Assembly: GCF_025602895.1 (NCBI RefSeq)
Contig: NW_026516428.1
Coordinates: 1 to 46,518, forward strand
DNA from: Polychytrium aggregatum
Lineage: Eukaryota; Chytridiomycota; Chytridiomycetes; Polychytriales
DNA: 46,518 nucleotides
Direction: 5' to 3'
Below the pieces are notes generated by a model. The model was not told where the DNA came from and ran no database searches. It saw only the letters and a list, made by a program, of their open reading frames with translations. The translations under genes and the position numbers were made by a program. Below are positions 30,603 to 41,248 of this stretch, in pieces (the first letter of the stretch is position 1; every line of letters starts with the position of its first letter).

Positions 30603-33600
30603 TCAATTGCCTGATGGATTCAACGCCACTTGCACATTCATGAAGATCACCACGATCACACACGCCGTCATAAACAGCAAGCAAAATATAGCAACATAGA
30701 CCGACGGAATGTAGCGGGTGATAAAGTACGGGAGTGCTTCGAATGGCCTCTGATCGATCACGACGGATTGATGGATCGATTGCGTGCCCATTTCCGGATC
30801 GTGCAGCTTGATCGAGATGATTTCAGTGCGATGGCTGGCGATGGACATGCGCTTCTCGTTCAGAGCCCCCGAGGTTCCAGTGCGGCTGGTGTCCTCTCGA
30901 CCGGCTCCAGTTGTCATCGACACCATTGAAGACTTCGACAGCCCACCTGCAGCAAGGCGCTCGTTGCTACTGGCCATGATTCTGCGGCTCATTTGGGCAG
31001 CAGCCATCTGCCGTCTGGGATCAGGAGTCTCGAGCAGAGCCCGGTTGCGGGGGCGTTTTCCCGTGAGGGCCGCACCGACTGACGACTGACCAGAGACTCC
31101 GCCAGAACTGATACTCGTCCCAACGCTCACGGCCGAGACTTCGTTGATGCACCAGGTTCTCGGCCGCATTTGTGTGCGAGAGATGCTGGTGGAGTTCATG
31201 CGCGACATTGGGCGGGGCATGTTCATCATGTCGTCGTTGCTGCTCTTGACAATGTCGATCACCGGGATCTCCATGTGCTTTCGGTCCTTGACTTGGGCCT
31301 CAATAGAGCCCGACTCGAACGGCACCACCTCCGGCAGCTTAGAGTCGGATTTGGATGCGAGTGGGAGCTCCAAGTCCTTGCCGGAGGAGACGTTTGACAG
31401 CCGGTCAGGTCTGGATCCATCCGCTTCGCTCCGTACATCGTTATTGGACTTTGCCATTCCCATCATCCGTGGCGCCAGACGCCCCATGGGAGCCGGCGAA
31501 AGCCCCGTGGCTGAGTGACTACTGGTCATTCTCGACACTATTGGCTGTTCAACCGTCAGCTCGTCCCGAGAGGTTCGCATGGAAGGCTGGGACGGTGTTG
31601 CGCGAATCAACGACGATAGTGGAGGACTCGCTTGAGCCACCGCGAGGACCAATTGCCCCGGAGGCGGCGTTTCGTGCTCTTCAGCACTGGGTTCTGAAAA
31701 TTTGATTCCCTCATCAACCGAAGAGTAGCGCGGAGTCCCGTGCGAGAGCGAAGTATTGCTCTTGGAAGTAGTGGCAGCAGCCTGGGATCCCATTGGAGAT
31801 CCCATTGGAGATCCCACTGGGTATCCCACATGGCTGTCGCTCAGATTGGCAAAAGTCGGCGACTTGAGACTCTCGCTGAGTCGCGAACAGTATCCCGACG
31901 AATCTCGGGCCTTCTCTTCGACGCTGGTCTGGTACTCGGACCCCACGCTCTGCTGTCGTTCCAAATTGCGCTGGATGACTTGAGCTACGCTGATGGCTTC
32001 TTCGCTATCGATGGTCATCAATGGGCTGAGCATCTGTATCCGGCTGAGACTGTTGCGACTAATCGAGCTTGGCGGACTTGCAGCAACCAGATTGACAGAA
32101 ATGTTCTTGAGATTGGCTCGTATGGGAGCATTGGGCGATAATTGGGAGGTTGCATGCACAGCTGTCGAAGTGGCCTGGCCGGCCGCCGCCTCCTTCTCCA
32201 TGGCATCGAGATCTATCACCCTTTCCTTCGAAGGGACTCTTGCGCTGGCGCTGATGCTCTGAACGCTATCGGCATGGGCTGGTCGGATAACGGACCGCTC
32301 TCGCGGGGCGGAGGAGTACAGAGACCCCCTGCTGATCCCAGGTGCAATTGACGTGTTTGTGTGCTCAGCCAGCGAAAGCTGGGGGTTCGTTTCTTGAACC
32401 GAACTGATCGATGCTTCTGAGTTCAGACGCTGGTGAAGTTTTCCGTATTCGAATGTCTTTCCGCGATCGATTCCAAGTCTTTCGAAGTTGGTATGAGGCA
32501 GATGATAGACAAAGTCAAAGTCGTCTTCGTCGTCGTCAGATGCCTTCTTCTTATAGTTTGTATCCATGTACAGAAACTCGAGCTCATCCAAGACACTTTG
32601 GTTGAGCTCTGGCGTTCATTCAGCATGTTCATCCGAATGCATGTTCATTCAAAGGCACCAGCTGTCAGCTTTGATCGGTGCGTATCAAGTGCGGACTGAA
32701 CGATGCTCAAACGACACTCAAGCGTGATCCACAGAAGGTCGCTCTCAGGTAGAGCTCCAGCGCAGCCTGAGCTATCGTCGCGCGATGGCATTTCCACCGA
32801 CATGGGTCATAAGCACGTATACATGTATGTGTGCCACGATGATGATATTGCCGGACGAGCCCTCGAATGCCTGGTACTTACCCTTGTTGCGCCTTGAGAG
32901 AAAGATATATACCATATACGGAATGATGAAGTTGGACAGACTTGCAAAGAACAGCGAGCTCCAATTGACAATTTGTGTGAGCCAGTCACCCGTTTGGAAG
33001 GGGATAACGAGAATGAACGGCAAAACGGCAGCAAAGAAGGTTGCCCACTCTGAGCAACGTTCGAGGCAGGCGCCGTATTTGTTTCGCAGTTCGCCACGGA
33101 TTCCGCACAGAGATCGAGTCGGCGAATTAGTGAATGAGTCAAGTTGAGTGAGGGTGGAGTGGGTCAGTTTGAAAGGCTTGAAGATCCAAAGCAAGCCAAA
33201 TGTCGCCGTGGGTGCCTGCACAGGTGTTTCTCTGGCACAAGCACCATGGCCGAGGTCCTAGTTCACAGCTTACCATGAGAACAAAATCCGCTCGTAACAA
33301 GGTTGAGTCGCATAATGATTATATACACAGGTATCGTCGGTAGAAGCACGGTGATGGAAAAGATGAGATTCAGAATCACAATCATGAGCACGAGAACTGG
33401 GCTATTGGCTGCGGTGTTGGTCAGAAACGAGCTGATGATGTTGGAGTTTTCTGGAATCGGCACCGTCACGGCTCCTAAGAGAGTTGTTTGTACGATGAGA
33501 TGCTGTGGAGACGAAGGCCAGCGCGCAATTTGCCCACGACCCCGTGTTGTTGACCATACTGACGAGCACTATTGGTATCCAGCCCGTCGCAACAGATTCT

Positions 33601-35725
33601 ACGGGCACTTTGGGATTACCAATGATTCCGACAAAGATGAATTGAATGGTGGGCAGCCACAGCGACCAAAATATAGATTTGAATATGGACACATCCTTGT
33701 GCTTTGTGTTGAGCCACGAGGGTATCTGAGTGATGAATGCTGTGTTGTGATGGTATTCATGTCAGTAAAAACACGTCGAGCAACTCCAACGACTGCACTT
33801 GCTCGAGCCCAGGTGAATTGGTGCCAGACGGGCATGAGAAATGCCACCTATGATGCGTGCGGATAGTGCAGCGTGCGAGCATGATGCAGCGTGCAGAGTT
33901 GGTGCAGCGCAGGGTCGAGGTGAGCGGATGATGTCATTACCATAGTTGAACATCACGGTTCCGACGACTTGCGAAACGTCCTTGGTCTCAGGGTGGATCA
34001 GGGACCAGTTGAGGCCTTGCGAGATGAACATGATGCACCAAATCACGATTACCGACACTGTCAAGAGGAACGAGACTGGGAAAGCCAACCAAGCATCGTG
34101 AATAACCTCAGCTCGGACGAGAAGGCAGCTATGCGATACATTACGCAAACTCGGTCACCGTACACCGCATGCTTCGGGCCACTCTACGCCCCGCCACAAG
34201 ACTGTGGTCCTTCCCATTACTTACAAAATTGGACGATAATGTTGTCATTGAGGTTGAGGGCCGACAAAGGTGCACACACAAATATGAAAACCTGCCGGTT
34301 CACAGCACCGTTGGAAAGTAAAGCCACAGCATCACAGGTGAGTTTGAGTGCAACAGTCGGGGTATGCCCATGCTCACGCCAATGCTAATCCGGGTTGATT
34401 TGATCCGTGTTCATTGCCAAGGCACTGCGGCAGCTACCACCGCGCTAGCGAGTCAATGGACAGCACGCATTACCAAATATCCAAGAGTGAAGAGCATGAT
34501 CGTGTTCTGAAACGGTGAGTTTGCATCGATGTTTCCGGGTTGGCAGATGAATCCAGATTGACTCCATGGGTAGATTGCGAATCCACAGGTCTGCCCAAAG
34601 ACGACGCCGATAACTGCGTCGAGTTGCTGGTCGAACAAGCATCAGTACGGAAGTGCAAACATATGGAAAGATCAGCCAGTGGCCAAAGGGTTGATTCGGC
34701 AGCTCAGGCTATCACGGAGGCAGGTGCGTGCAAACGACTTGGTAAAGCAGACCATCGTGAGCACACGCCGACGGTTTGTGGCATAGCGAGCCTTGAGACC
34801 CGCAGCAGCTGCCCATGCTTTACCTGGCACGCCAAAACAATCGTGGCGATGTTGACGGACTGCATTGACAAATAGAGAATGACGTGCATGGCATAGTACG
34901 CCTTGCGGCCGTAGAATTGATGCACCAGTGTCACGTACTCGACATTGCGCTGGAGTAAAATACACGGCCACAGGCCGAGATGGAGCTGCAGTCAATGTCT
35001 GAAGAATCGTCCACACGCCAACCTGCAACGGCCAAGGGTGTCTCGCCGAGTGCACAACAGATGGCTGAAGTGAATCGAGAGTGGACGCAAGCATGCCGCG
35101 CAGAGCAGTGGGTACCCCACCTGGAATCTCTCATTCCCAGGAAATGCCGTGAGGGCTTCAGTCAAATAGAGGGATCCCAGGCCAGAGAGCAAGGCGAAAA
35201 CGAGAAAGGCTATGGTTGGGCTACAGTCAAGAGCGTTGGGGCAATAAAAGCAAGTCAGATATGCGCCTGAGGACAGCGAGCATAAAACCTCAATCGAGGG
35301 TTTTGTCCTGGTGCAATCGCTTGGCGCTGCAATGGTATCATGGCTGGACACTCGCTCCTGCTCAGTACTTACGCAAACCACCCGCACTGCTGATAGAGAA
35401 GGGGTATGGTCACGATTCCTGTGGAATGACGAGTCGCCGTTGACGACGGGTTATCATCAGACAATGGCGGCAGAACCGCGGATGCTTGGTAAACCGACGA
35501 GCCGCGGCAGGGAACCGAGGTGATTGTCAAACTGATAGACCTACCCGGCCCCATGATGCTGCTGGCAAGCAGCCCAACACTGCCGACAAAGCCGCTGGAA
35601 GCGATTGAACAAATGCAGATGAGTTCCATTGCTACTGCTCCTCCCCGCAGGACCAAGATGGACCACGGAGGCCTTTGTTGTGGGTATCCCATCGACCACC
35701 AGAGTCCTCGTCGAGCTGTCCCCAT
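30603..35725 (-). CDS. AAAP-type amino-acid transporter with a giant cytosolic loop
   Basis: About eleven exons, each ending at a GT and starting after an AG, join in frame from TM1 to the stop. TM1 is SVGLLASSIMGPG joined to IVTIPLLYQQCGWFA. Then come PTIAFLVFALLSG, YAMHVILYLSMQSV, DAVIGVVFGQTCGF, NTIMLFTLGYLVFIF, SFLLTVSVIVIWCIMFI, SIFWSLWLPTIQFIFVGIIG, VLVLMIVILNLIFSI, ATFFAAVLPFILVI and LSNFIIPYMVYIFL. The large last exon (30603 to about 32610) starts in the loop after TM10. It encodes about 600 residues of Ser/Thr-rich, presumably disordered sequence before a final segment (IPSVYVAIFCLLFMTACVIV). Eleven segments fit the amino acid/auxin permease family, which moves amino acids with H+ or Na+. 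The loop is far longer than usual. The first exon is uncertain: the ATG at 35725 or a spliced start at 35795 (MSDIYIK) are both possible. Confidence 0.8.
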
Positions 35726-36429
35726 TCAAGCTCTCCGGAGAATCATCGGCGATTGCTGTGTCGGCTTACACATTTTTAATATAGATATCGGACATGCTTC
35801 GCTGTCTGAAGAATCTCAGTGCAACTAGGAGGGAGTGATGACGATCGTTGTGGCAAGATTTGCGAGCGTCGAGAAAATGCAGAGGATGAAATCGACAAGA
35901 CGAGTAAATGGAATTGAGACGGCGAGAACGGGAGAACGAAAGAGGGAGGGTGAGCAGAAAGTTGAATCGGCTCGGGCAGTGGAGATGCACACCCGTTCGT
36001 CATCGCCCGACATGTCGCAGCATATCTAAGCTTGACCATATCTTCACGCACTGCCGATATACCCCGGATCTAGAGCCTGACATCACATCCGGCAGAGCGC
36101 CATCAGCTGATTCGCAGGCAGGCGCCCGACGACATATTGAACAAGCGTGATTGGGCCGATGTGAAGTTGTGTGCTCCGATAGGGTCTGCTGCTGAGGCCG
36201 GCGATCCAAGCGACAAGTCCGGCCCACAGACTTGCCCACACCTTGACAAAGCCCTATTACTCTCCTTGAACTGCTTGCGCCGATCAGGTCCTGGTCGATT
36301 CCATGGACCGCAAGAGAGACTTTCTCAATTATCTAGTGCAAAGTTTACCATGAACTGCTGTGCCGACAGGTCAAAGCATCCAGGCTCTCATATCGATACA
36401 GCCAATCCAGCGAGAAACGGGACTATCTC
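35726..36429. other. Intergenic upstream of the transporter
   Basis: Probable promoter and leader of the transporter, read leftward. It includes the alternative first exon (MSDIYIK, ATG 35795) and an open frame from 36013 with no family resemblance. Nothing else is recognised. Confidence 0.4.
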
Positions 36430-36745
36430 CTGGCATAAGGCTCCAAGCACAGTCTTGAATACACTTGGTCGATCTCCTGCGTCGATGTGGGAGTGTAGTG
36501 CATCCACTCGATGTGGGAGTGTAATGGATGCATTCGACCCTCTGGACAGCTCCATGATGTATCGATATCAAGATACTCGGCCTTCTCGAGTCGCTTGGCT
36601 TCCTGGCACTGTGAGCATACCTGGAGATCGAGTCACTTGAATCGCCGTCGCCTGGCGGGTGTCTTTCGCTTGCGGAGAGCCATCTGAGCGAGAAAGCGTC
36701 CTTGATTCCGATCCAGAAACGCATCTCACAAGTGGCCCATTTGTG
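36430..36745 (-). repeat. Dispersed repeat, minus-strand copy with nonsense codon
   Basis: On the minus strand it matches 40795-41110 closely, including GAATCAAGGACGCTTTCT, the start MALRKRK and the CSQCQEAKRLEKAEYLD frame. The codon for R in FKRLD is TGA instead of CGA, so the ORF is broken. A 22-bp-scale duplication (GATGTGGGAGTGTA repeated at 36484-36522) is private to this copy. The rest of 36746-37083 shows nothing coding. Confidence 0.8.
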
Positions 36746-37083
36746 GGTCATCTGGTCACCGAATGCAAACGATGGCTCTCAGTGCAGCGATGCGGAAATC
36801 GAGTGTGTGGCGAATGGTCGTGGCCAGCGCGCGTAACAAAACATTTGATCAATCGTCAAAATCACGGGTGTCCCGTTTCATATTGGATTGACTGTAAAAC
36901 AGCACTTGCCCCCAAGCCCTGTCGGGATGCAGATCCTTGATCAAGGAAACTCATCTTTTAAGTGTGGATGAGCATCATTCCGCTGTCATTAGCCTACCCA
37001 GGGTAGATGGAGCGCTCAGTACCGCCAGGGTCCTTACAGTCATCGAGGAGACAGTATTCTACTTTAAAATCCGATCATGCTGT

Positions 37084-40000
37084 TTATTGAGAGTTCCAGC
37101 GGCTCTGGGGATGTCTTGATCGACTCACATGGAGCTGCGGTGATATCTGTTTGAGACGGCGCTCCAACTCGCCAAACAGTGATGACTCCATATCGCCACA
37201 GTCTAAATGCTGGAGGAGGGGCATGCGGGGGAGCCCTTCGACCGAGGACAAGTTGGAGCAGGCGCGCAAATCTAGTTTCTCCAGGTTTGTCAACTCAGCG
37301 GGAAGGCCTTGGAAGGATCGAACCGAGGCAGGAAGCTGAAGATGCCGAAGGGCAGGCATGAGGGGGCAGCCGCGAAGGCTTGTTGCATGAACTGGGTGCC
37401 TTTGCTGGCAATACTCGAGAGTCTCCAAGCGAGGCAAGATGTTTGGAAGGCCACGCATGCTGCTGATTGACGGCGGCAGCATCAAATGTCGAAGATTTGG
37501 CGTGGGCGGAAAGCCTTCGAGCGATGTGAGCGAACGGCAATGGATGTAAATCCCCTCAATGAACGGTAGATGTTCTGGGAGGCCATGAAGGCTGGAAAGT
37601 ACTCCGTCCAAATACAAGATCTTCAGATTGGGTGTGTATGGAAAAGCTTCGAGGGATGCAAGTTTACTACATCCGCTGAGGCTCATCCAGTTGAGGGACG
37701 GCAGGAAGCTTGGCAGTCCATGAAGACTGGAAAATGAACCGCTCAGTCTCAGTCTCTTCAGACTTGGCAAACCTTCCAGGGACTCGGGCTCGGATGACGA
37801 TGGCAAATCAAGCTCAACAAGTGGTTCCCGATAGGTCGTTGGCATGTCAGGGACCACGAGTTCCATTGTGATTCTTGGCACCCACAACCTTGCAAGCTGA
37901 GTAAAACCTTGGAGAGACTCGAGTTTGCTACATTGTGAGAGATCCATGGTCTCAAGGGACCTCAGGACTTTTGGCAGTCCTTCCAAGCTTCGTATTGATG
38001 GAGGCAATGTTAACTTGACCAATTTGGGCATCTCTGGCATTCCATCGAGCGACAAGAGTGAATGGCACATGAGCTCAAGGCTCTCGAGGGATGGCATGGA
38101 GCTTGGCAACCCACACAGGCTGGATATCAGTCCACCCAGCTTCAATCTCGTCAACTTGGGTGTCTGTGGAAAGCCTTCGAGGGACTCAAGCATCGAGGCC
38201 TTCGACAGGTCGAGTTCATCAAGCGAGCATAGGCGGGCCATTGGCATTCCAAGGACTTTAAGGCCACTTGGAGGCTTCAGCACCGTCAATTTTGGCAAGT
38301 TGAAGAGACCCTTGAGTGATGCAAGTTCAGTGCACCGCGACAAATCCATCACATCAAGTGAATTCAAGATCTCTGGCAGCTCTTCCAAGGTGGCAATTGA
38401 CTGAGGCAGGATCAACTTTGTCAGCTTCGGCATCTCGGACATCCCGTGAAGTGTTTTCAGTTGAGTGCAGCCCTCGATATCGAAGCGGCAAAGCGACGGA
38501 AGTATTGAGGGCAATCCTTGGAGACTCCCAACATTTGTAACGAGTTTGAGGTGCTCGAGCATGGGCATATCGGGCATTCCTCTGAGCGACGTAACGTTTT
38601 TTCCCTCAAGCTCCAAATCCTTCATGAAATCGAACCTCCGCGGCATTCTGAGGAGAGGTTCGGTGTCTTTGGGGGCCAATAACTTCATTTTGGGCTGCTG
38701 CTCAATGCTCAACACAACGGAGCGACGGCTTTCTCTTCGGCGCCATCTCGAATGTTCCTCATCAAAGTCATACCCATCGGGCTGGATTGCGACGTCCATC
38801 AAAGGAGGCTCCCACTTTGCCACCGCGTTGGGAACCTCCAGCACCGATAGACTGCCGTCGCCACCTTTGTGCTGATATCCGATGTATGTTGCATTTTGGT
38901 CGACGCTCAACAGGTGGAGTGTCATGCTCTTATCGGAACTATCTGCCTTGTGGCGGCTTCCGGTGCTCTGCTGCGGGATCCCTACTTCAGAGGCCGCTGC
39001 CCCCAAGAAACGTTCGAGAATCTCGCGCGACTGTTCCATGACCACTTTGAGGATGTTGCCTGACAAGCTCGCTTCGGAAAGCGCTTCGGTGACGACAAGG
39101 GCCAACGATATCCAAAATCCATTCGGGACTCGATCGGCGGCAGATACGGGCGGCTCTGATTCAGAACCATACTGCTGCTGGGACGACGCTCGGAACCAAG
39201 CCATTTTCTTGGCCATACCCTTCAGATAGAGCGATTGAGGGAGTTTGATGGCTGTTAAGTTCGCGATCGGAGGCAGACCTCGGATCGATTCCAATTGATC
39301 GCACATCCACATGTCCAAGATCTTGAGCGAGTTTAGTTGGGTCGGGAATCCACTGAGCGTCTGGAGTGAGCCCGGGAGACGGAGAGTCTGCAGCTTGGGC
39401 AAGGGCGGGAATCCTGCGAGAGTCTCCATTCGGCTGCAGCGACCCATGTCTAGCAGTATAATTTGATCAAAGTATTGATAGAGGCAGTCGATGCTCTGGA
39501 CAAGCGGAGGCAGGTATACGACTCGGATGTTCGGCAATTGTGATAGTCCTTTGAGGCTTTCGAGCTTTGCGCACCCGGACAAATCGAGAGAGGCTAGAGC
39601 GGGTAGACGCTCTGGCATTCCCTTGAGGTCAAAGATGTTGCACCGAAGTGTCAAGGATTCAAGTTGGGGCATCTCTGGACATCCGGTCAAGTCTATGACT
39701 CTGCCGACAGAGTCGTCGACGGCAAGATCTTTGATACGCCTCATGATTCGTGGCCTGTCCGATAGCATGGAGGCTGCGCAGTTGATCAATCGGAGGTGAG
39801 CAAGTCCCTGAAGATTATGCAAGATGCACAATTCGTGCGGGAGCAGCTTGGAAACTTGCTCGTCGGTGTGGAGTGGATGGTGTTCGAACCGGACGATGCT
39901 GTATGTTGAACGGCAGTCAGTAGCGCCGCATTTGCCCTTACACCGCAGCTGCCCGTTTTCAACCAGCACAATGGAGCTGTCGAGGATCTTGAACTGATCC

Positions 40001-40575
40001 TGTGGACTGAGTGAGCGGAAAGCGTCGTGGGCATCATCGTGGCATATTTTCCAGTAGCCGACAGTGTCGAAGGGATGGCCGAGACCCAGGCCCTTGCTTC
40101 GGGACGTGATGGCTTTGCGGAGGGCCTTGTGCCGAGGGACAGCCGCCCAGAGCGACAGCTCCTTCTGATATGTCTCGAAACTCGTGGGATATCCGTTCTT
40201 GCGTGTGAGGAAGTGGCATATTCCCTGGAGGATGCTCTTCCGACCTATCGATTTCTCAACCTTGCCAAAGATATCGCGGACTTTCACCCTGTCTCCAAAG
40301 TGGGACTGGGCAACTCGAAACCAGGCGTCCTCAGAAACAAGTGAGAGTACATTCTTGTACTGTGGCGCCAGGTCGGGAAGGAGAGCCAGGGTTCCGCCAT
40401 CGATGGCAGCGATGAAGGCGCCGTTGCAGATCAAGATCGTGAGGATGTCATGGCTGGCGAGAGAGGCACAGACACGGCTGGGATGGCCGGAATGAGGGCT
40501 GTCCTGTTGTTCGGCTTCGGTAATGGAAATTATGCCACCCGTCGGATCGTCCTCCGATGTGCTCTTGTGGGACAT
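37084..40575 (-). CDS. Large leucine-rich-repeat protein
   Basis: A single exon encodes 1163 residues from ATG 40575 (MSHKSTSEDD). Residues about 20-240 are non-repeat. They include an F-box-like stretch (ALLPDLAPQYKNVLSLVSED followed by AWFRVAQSHFG), a weak resemblance only, and a Cys cluster CKGKCGATDC. Two LRR blocks (about 260-480 and 650-1140) flank a linker of about 170 residues. The repeats alternate units such as LESLKGL..LPNIRVVYLP and GLP..LPSLESLELMC, about 23 residues each, with conserved Leu, Gly-Leu/Met-Pro and Cys/Asn positions. No signal peptide or transmembrane segment is seen, so it is probably cytosolic. LRR arrays bind proteins; with an F-box it would be a substrate adaptor, but that is speculative. 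The neighbours are two copies of the dispersed repeat. Confidence 0.88.
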   Translation of the reverse strand: MSHKSTSEDDPTGGIISITEAEQQDSPHSGHPSRVCASLASHDILTILICNGAFIAAIDGGTLALLPDLAPQYKNVLSLVSEDAWFRVAQSHFGDRVKVRDIFGKVEKSIGRKSILQGICHFLTRKNGYPTSFETYQKELSLWAAVPRHKALRKAITSRSKGLGLGHPFDTVGYWKICHDDAHDAFRSLSPQDQFKILDSSIVLVENGQLRCKGKCGATDCRSTYSIVRFEHHPLHTDEQVSKLLPHELCILHNLQGLAHLRLINCAASMLSDRPRIMRRIKDLAVDDSVGRVIDLTGCPEMPQLESLTLRCNIFDLKGMPERLPALASLDLSGCAKLESLKGLSQLPNIRVVYLPPLVQSIDCLYQYFDQIILLDMGRCSRMETLAGFPPLPKLQTLRLPGSLQTLSGFPTQLNSLKILDMWMCDQLESIRGLPPIANLTAIKLPQSLYLKGMAKKMAWFRASSQQQYGSESEPPVSAADRVPNGFWISLALVVTEALSEASLSGNILKVVMEQSREILERFLGAAASEVGIPQQSTGSRHKADSSDKSMTLHLLSVDQNATYIGYQHKGGDGSLSVLEVPNAVAKWEPPLMDVAIQPDGYDFDEEHSRWRRRESRRSVVLSIEQQPKMKLLAPKDTEPLLRMPRRFDFMKDLELEGKNVTSLRGMPDMPMLEHLKLVTNVGSLQGLPSILPSLCRFDIEGCTQLKTLHGMSEMPKLTKLILPQSIATLEELPEILNSLDVMDLSRCTELASLKGLFNLPKLTVLKPPSGLKVLGMPMARLCSLDELDLSKASMLESLEGFPQTPKLTRLKLGGLISSLCGLPSSMPSLESLELMCHSLLSLDGMPEMPKLVKLTLPPSIRSLEGLPKVLRSLETMDLSQCSKLESLQGFTQLARLWVPRITMELVVPDMPTTYREPLVELDLPSSSEPESLEGLPSLKRLRLSGSFSSLHGLPSFLPSLNWMSLSGCSKLASLEAFPYTPNLKILYLDGVLSSLHGLPEHLPFIEGIYIHCRSLTSLEGFPPTPNLRHLMLPPSISSMRGLPNILPRLETLEYCQQRHPVHATSLRGCPLMPALRHLQLPASVRSFQGLPAELTNLEKLDLRACSNLSSVEGLPRMPLLQHLDCGDMESSLFGELERRLKQISPQLHVSRSRHPQSRWNSQ

Positions 40576-40794
40576 GCTGAACTGCAGCGGAATCGGGCTG
40601 GCGACCAACGATGGAGGAGAGGGCAGCTGCTTTTCTGGATGCCTGGGCTTGGTGCTTTTATCTTACGTTCGGACATTCGGCTGGCTGGGCCACCCATCGG
40701 ACATCCCGCCTGGCTGCGCCGGTTGTCTTGCTCCCCGATTTTGAGCATTGGCGCATGTTATCACTCAAACCATTTGCGTGCTGGCCATAACCGT

Positions 40795-41110
40795 TCAGTG
40801 ATGCGTTTCTGGATCTGAATCAAGGACGCTTTCTTGCTCAGATGGCTCTCCGCAAGCGAAAGGCACCACCCAGGCGACGGCGATTCAAGCGACTCGATCT
40901 CCAGGTATGCTCACAGTGCCAGGAAGCCAAGCGACTCGAGAAGGCCGAGTATCTTGATATCGATACATCATGGAGCTGTCCAGAGAGTCGAATGCATTCA
41001 TCACACTCCCACATCACCACAGGAGATCAAGTGTATTCAAGACTGTGCTTCCCAACCCAACTAAACATTGAGATTGCCAACCAGGACGGGAAATAATCGC
41101 ATGGCTTGCC
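40795..41110 (+). repeat. Dispersed repeat, intact copy
   Basis: Contains GCGTTTCTGGATCTGAATC, the short form of the leader, and the most intact body. It matches 1895-2130 (+) and 36430-36745 (-). Relative to the 1.8 kb and 27 kb copies, about 90 bp between the GGACG element and the start codon is absent. The rest of 40576-41248 is intergenic between two divergent-to-tandem minus-strand genes. Confidence 0.8.
40842..41096 (+). CDS. Small basic Cys-containing protein carried by the dispersed repeat
   Basis: 84 codons from ATG 40842, starting MALRKRKAPPRRRRFKRLD. Then come VCSQCQEAKRLEKAEYLD and SWSCPESRMHSSHSH, which provide Cys and His residues that could bind a metal. The same frame is conserved, though interrupted, in two other copies (near 1900-2130 and 36500-36690), where third-base and conservative changes are mixed with nonsense or frame damage. 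The Arg/Lys-rich N-terminus suggests nucleic-acid binding. I do not recognise the family and have no proof that it is expressed. Confidence 0.4.
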   Translation: MALRKRKAPPRRRRFKRLDLQVCSQCQEAKRLEKAEYLDIDTSWSCPESRMHSSHSHITTGDQVYSRLCFPTQLNIEIANQDGK

Positions 41111-41248
41111 CACTAGAGCCAACAGAAGGAGGGTATTGATGCCATAGTGATCATTTCTGAGGGGAAAGCTGTAGATATTGATATGGGCATTCGTCCAGGT
41201 CGGAAAGGCGAGGCTGGTGAGCTTGGCAAGACCGCTTGTTCTCGAACC

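Noticed and set aside
37925..38404. Plus-strand open frame opposite the LRR gene
   Set aside because: Its periodicity mirrors the LRR repeats on the other strand; no independent coding signal.
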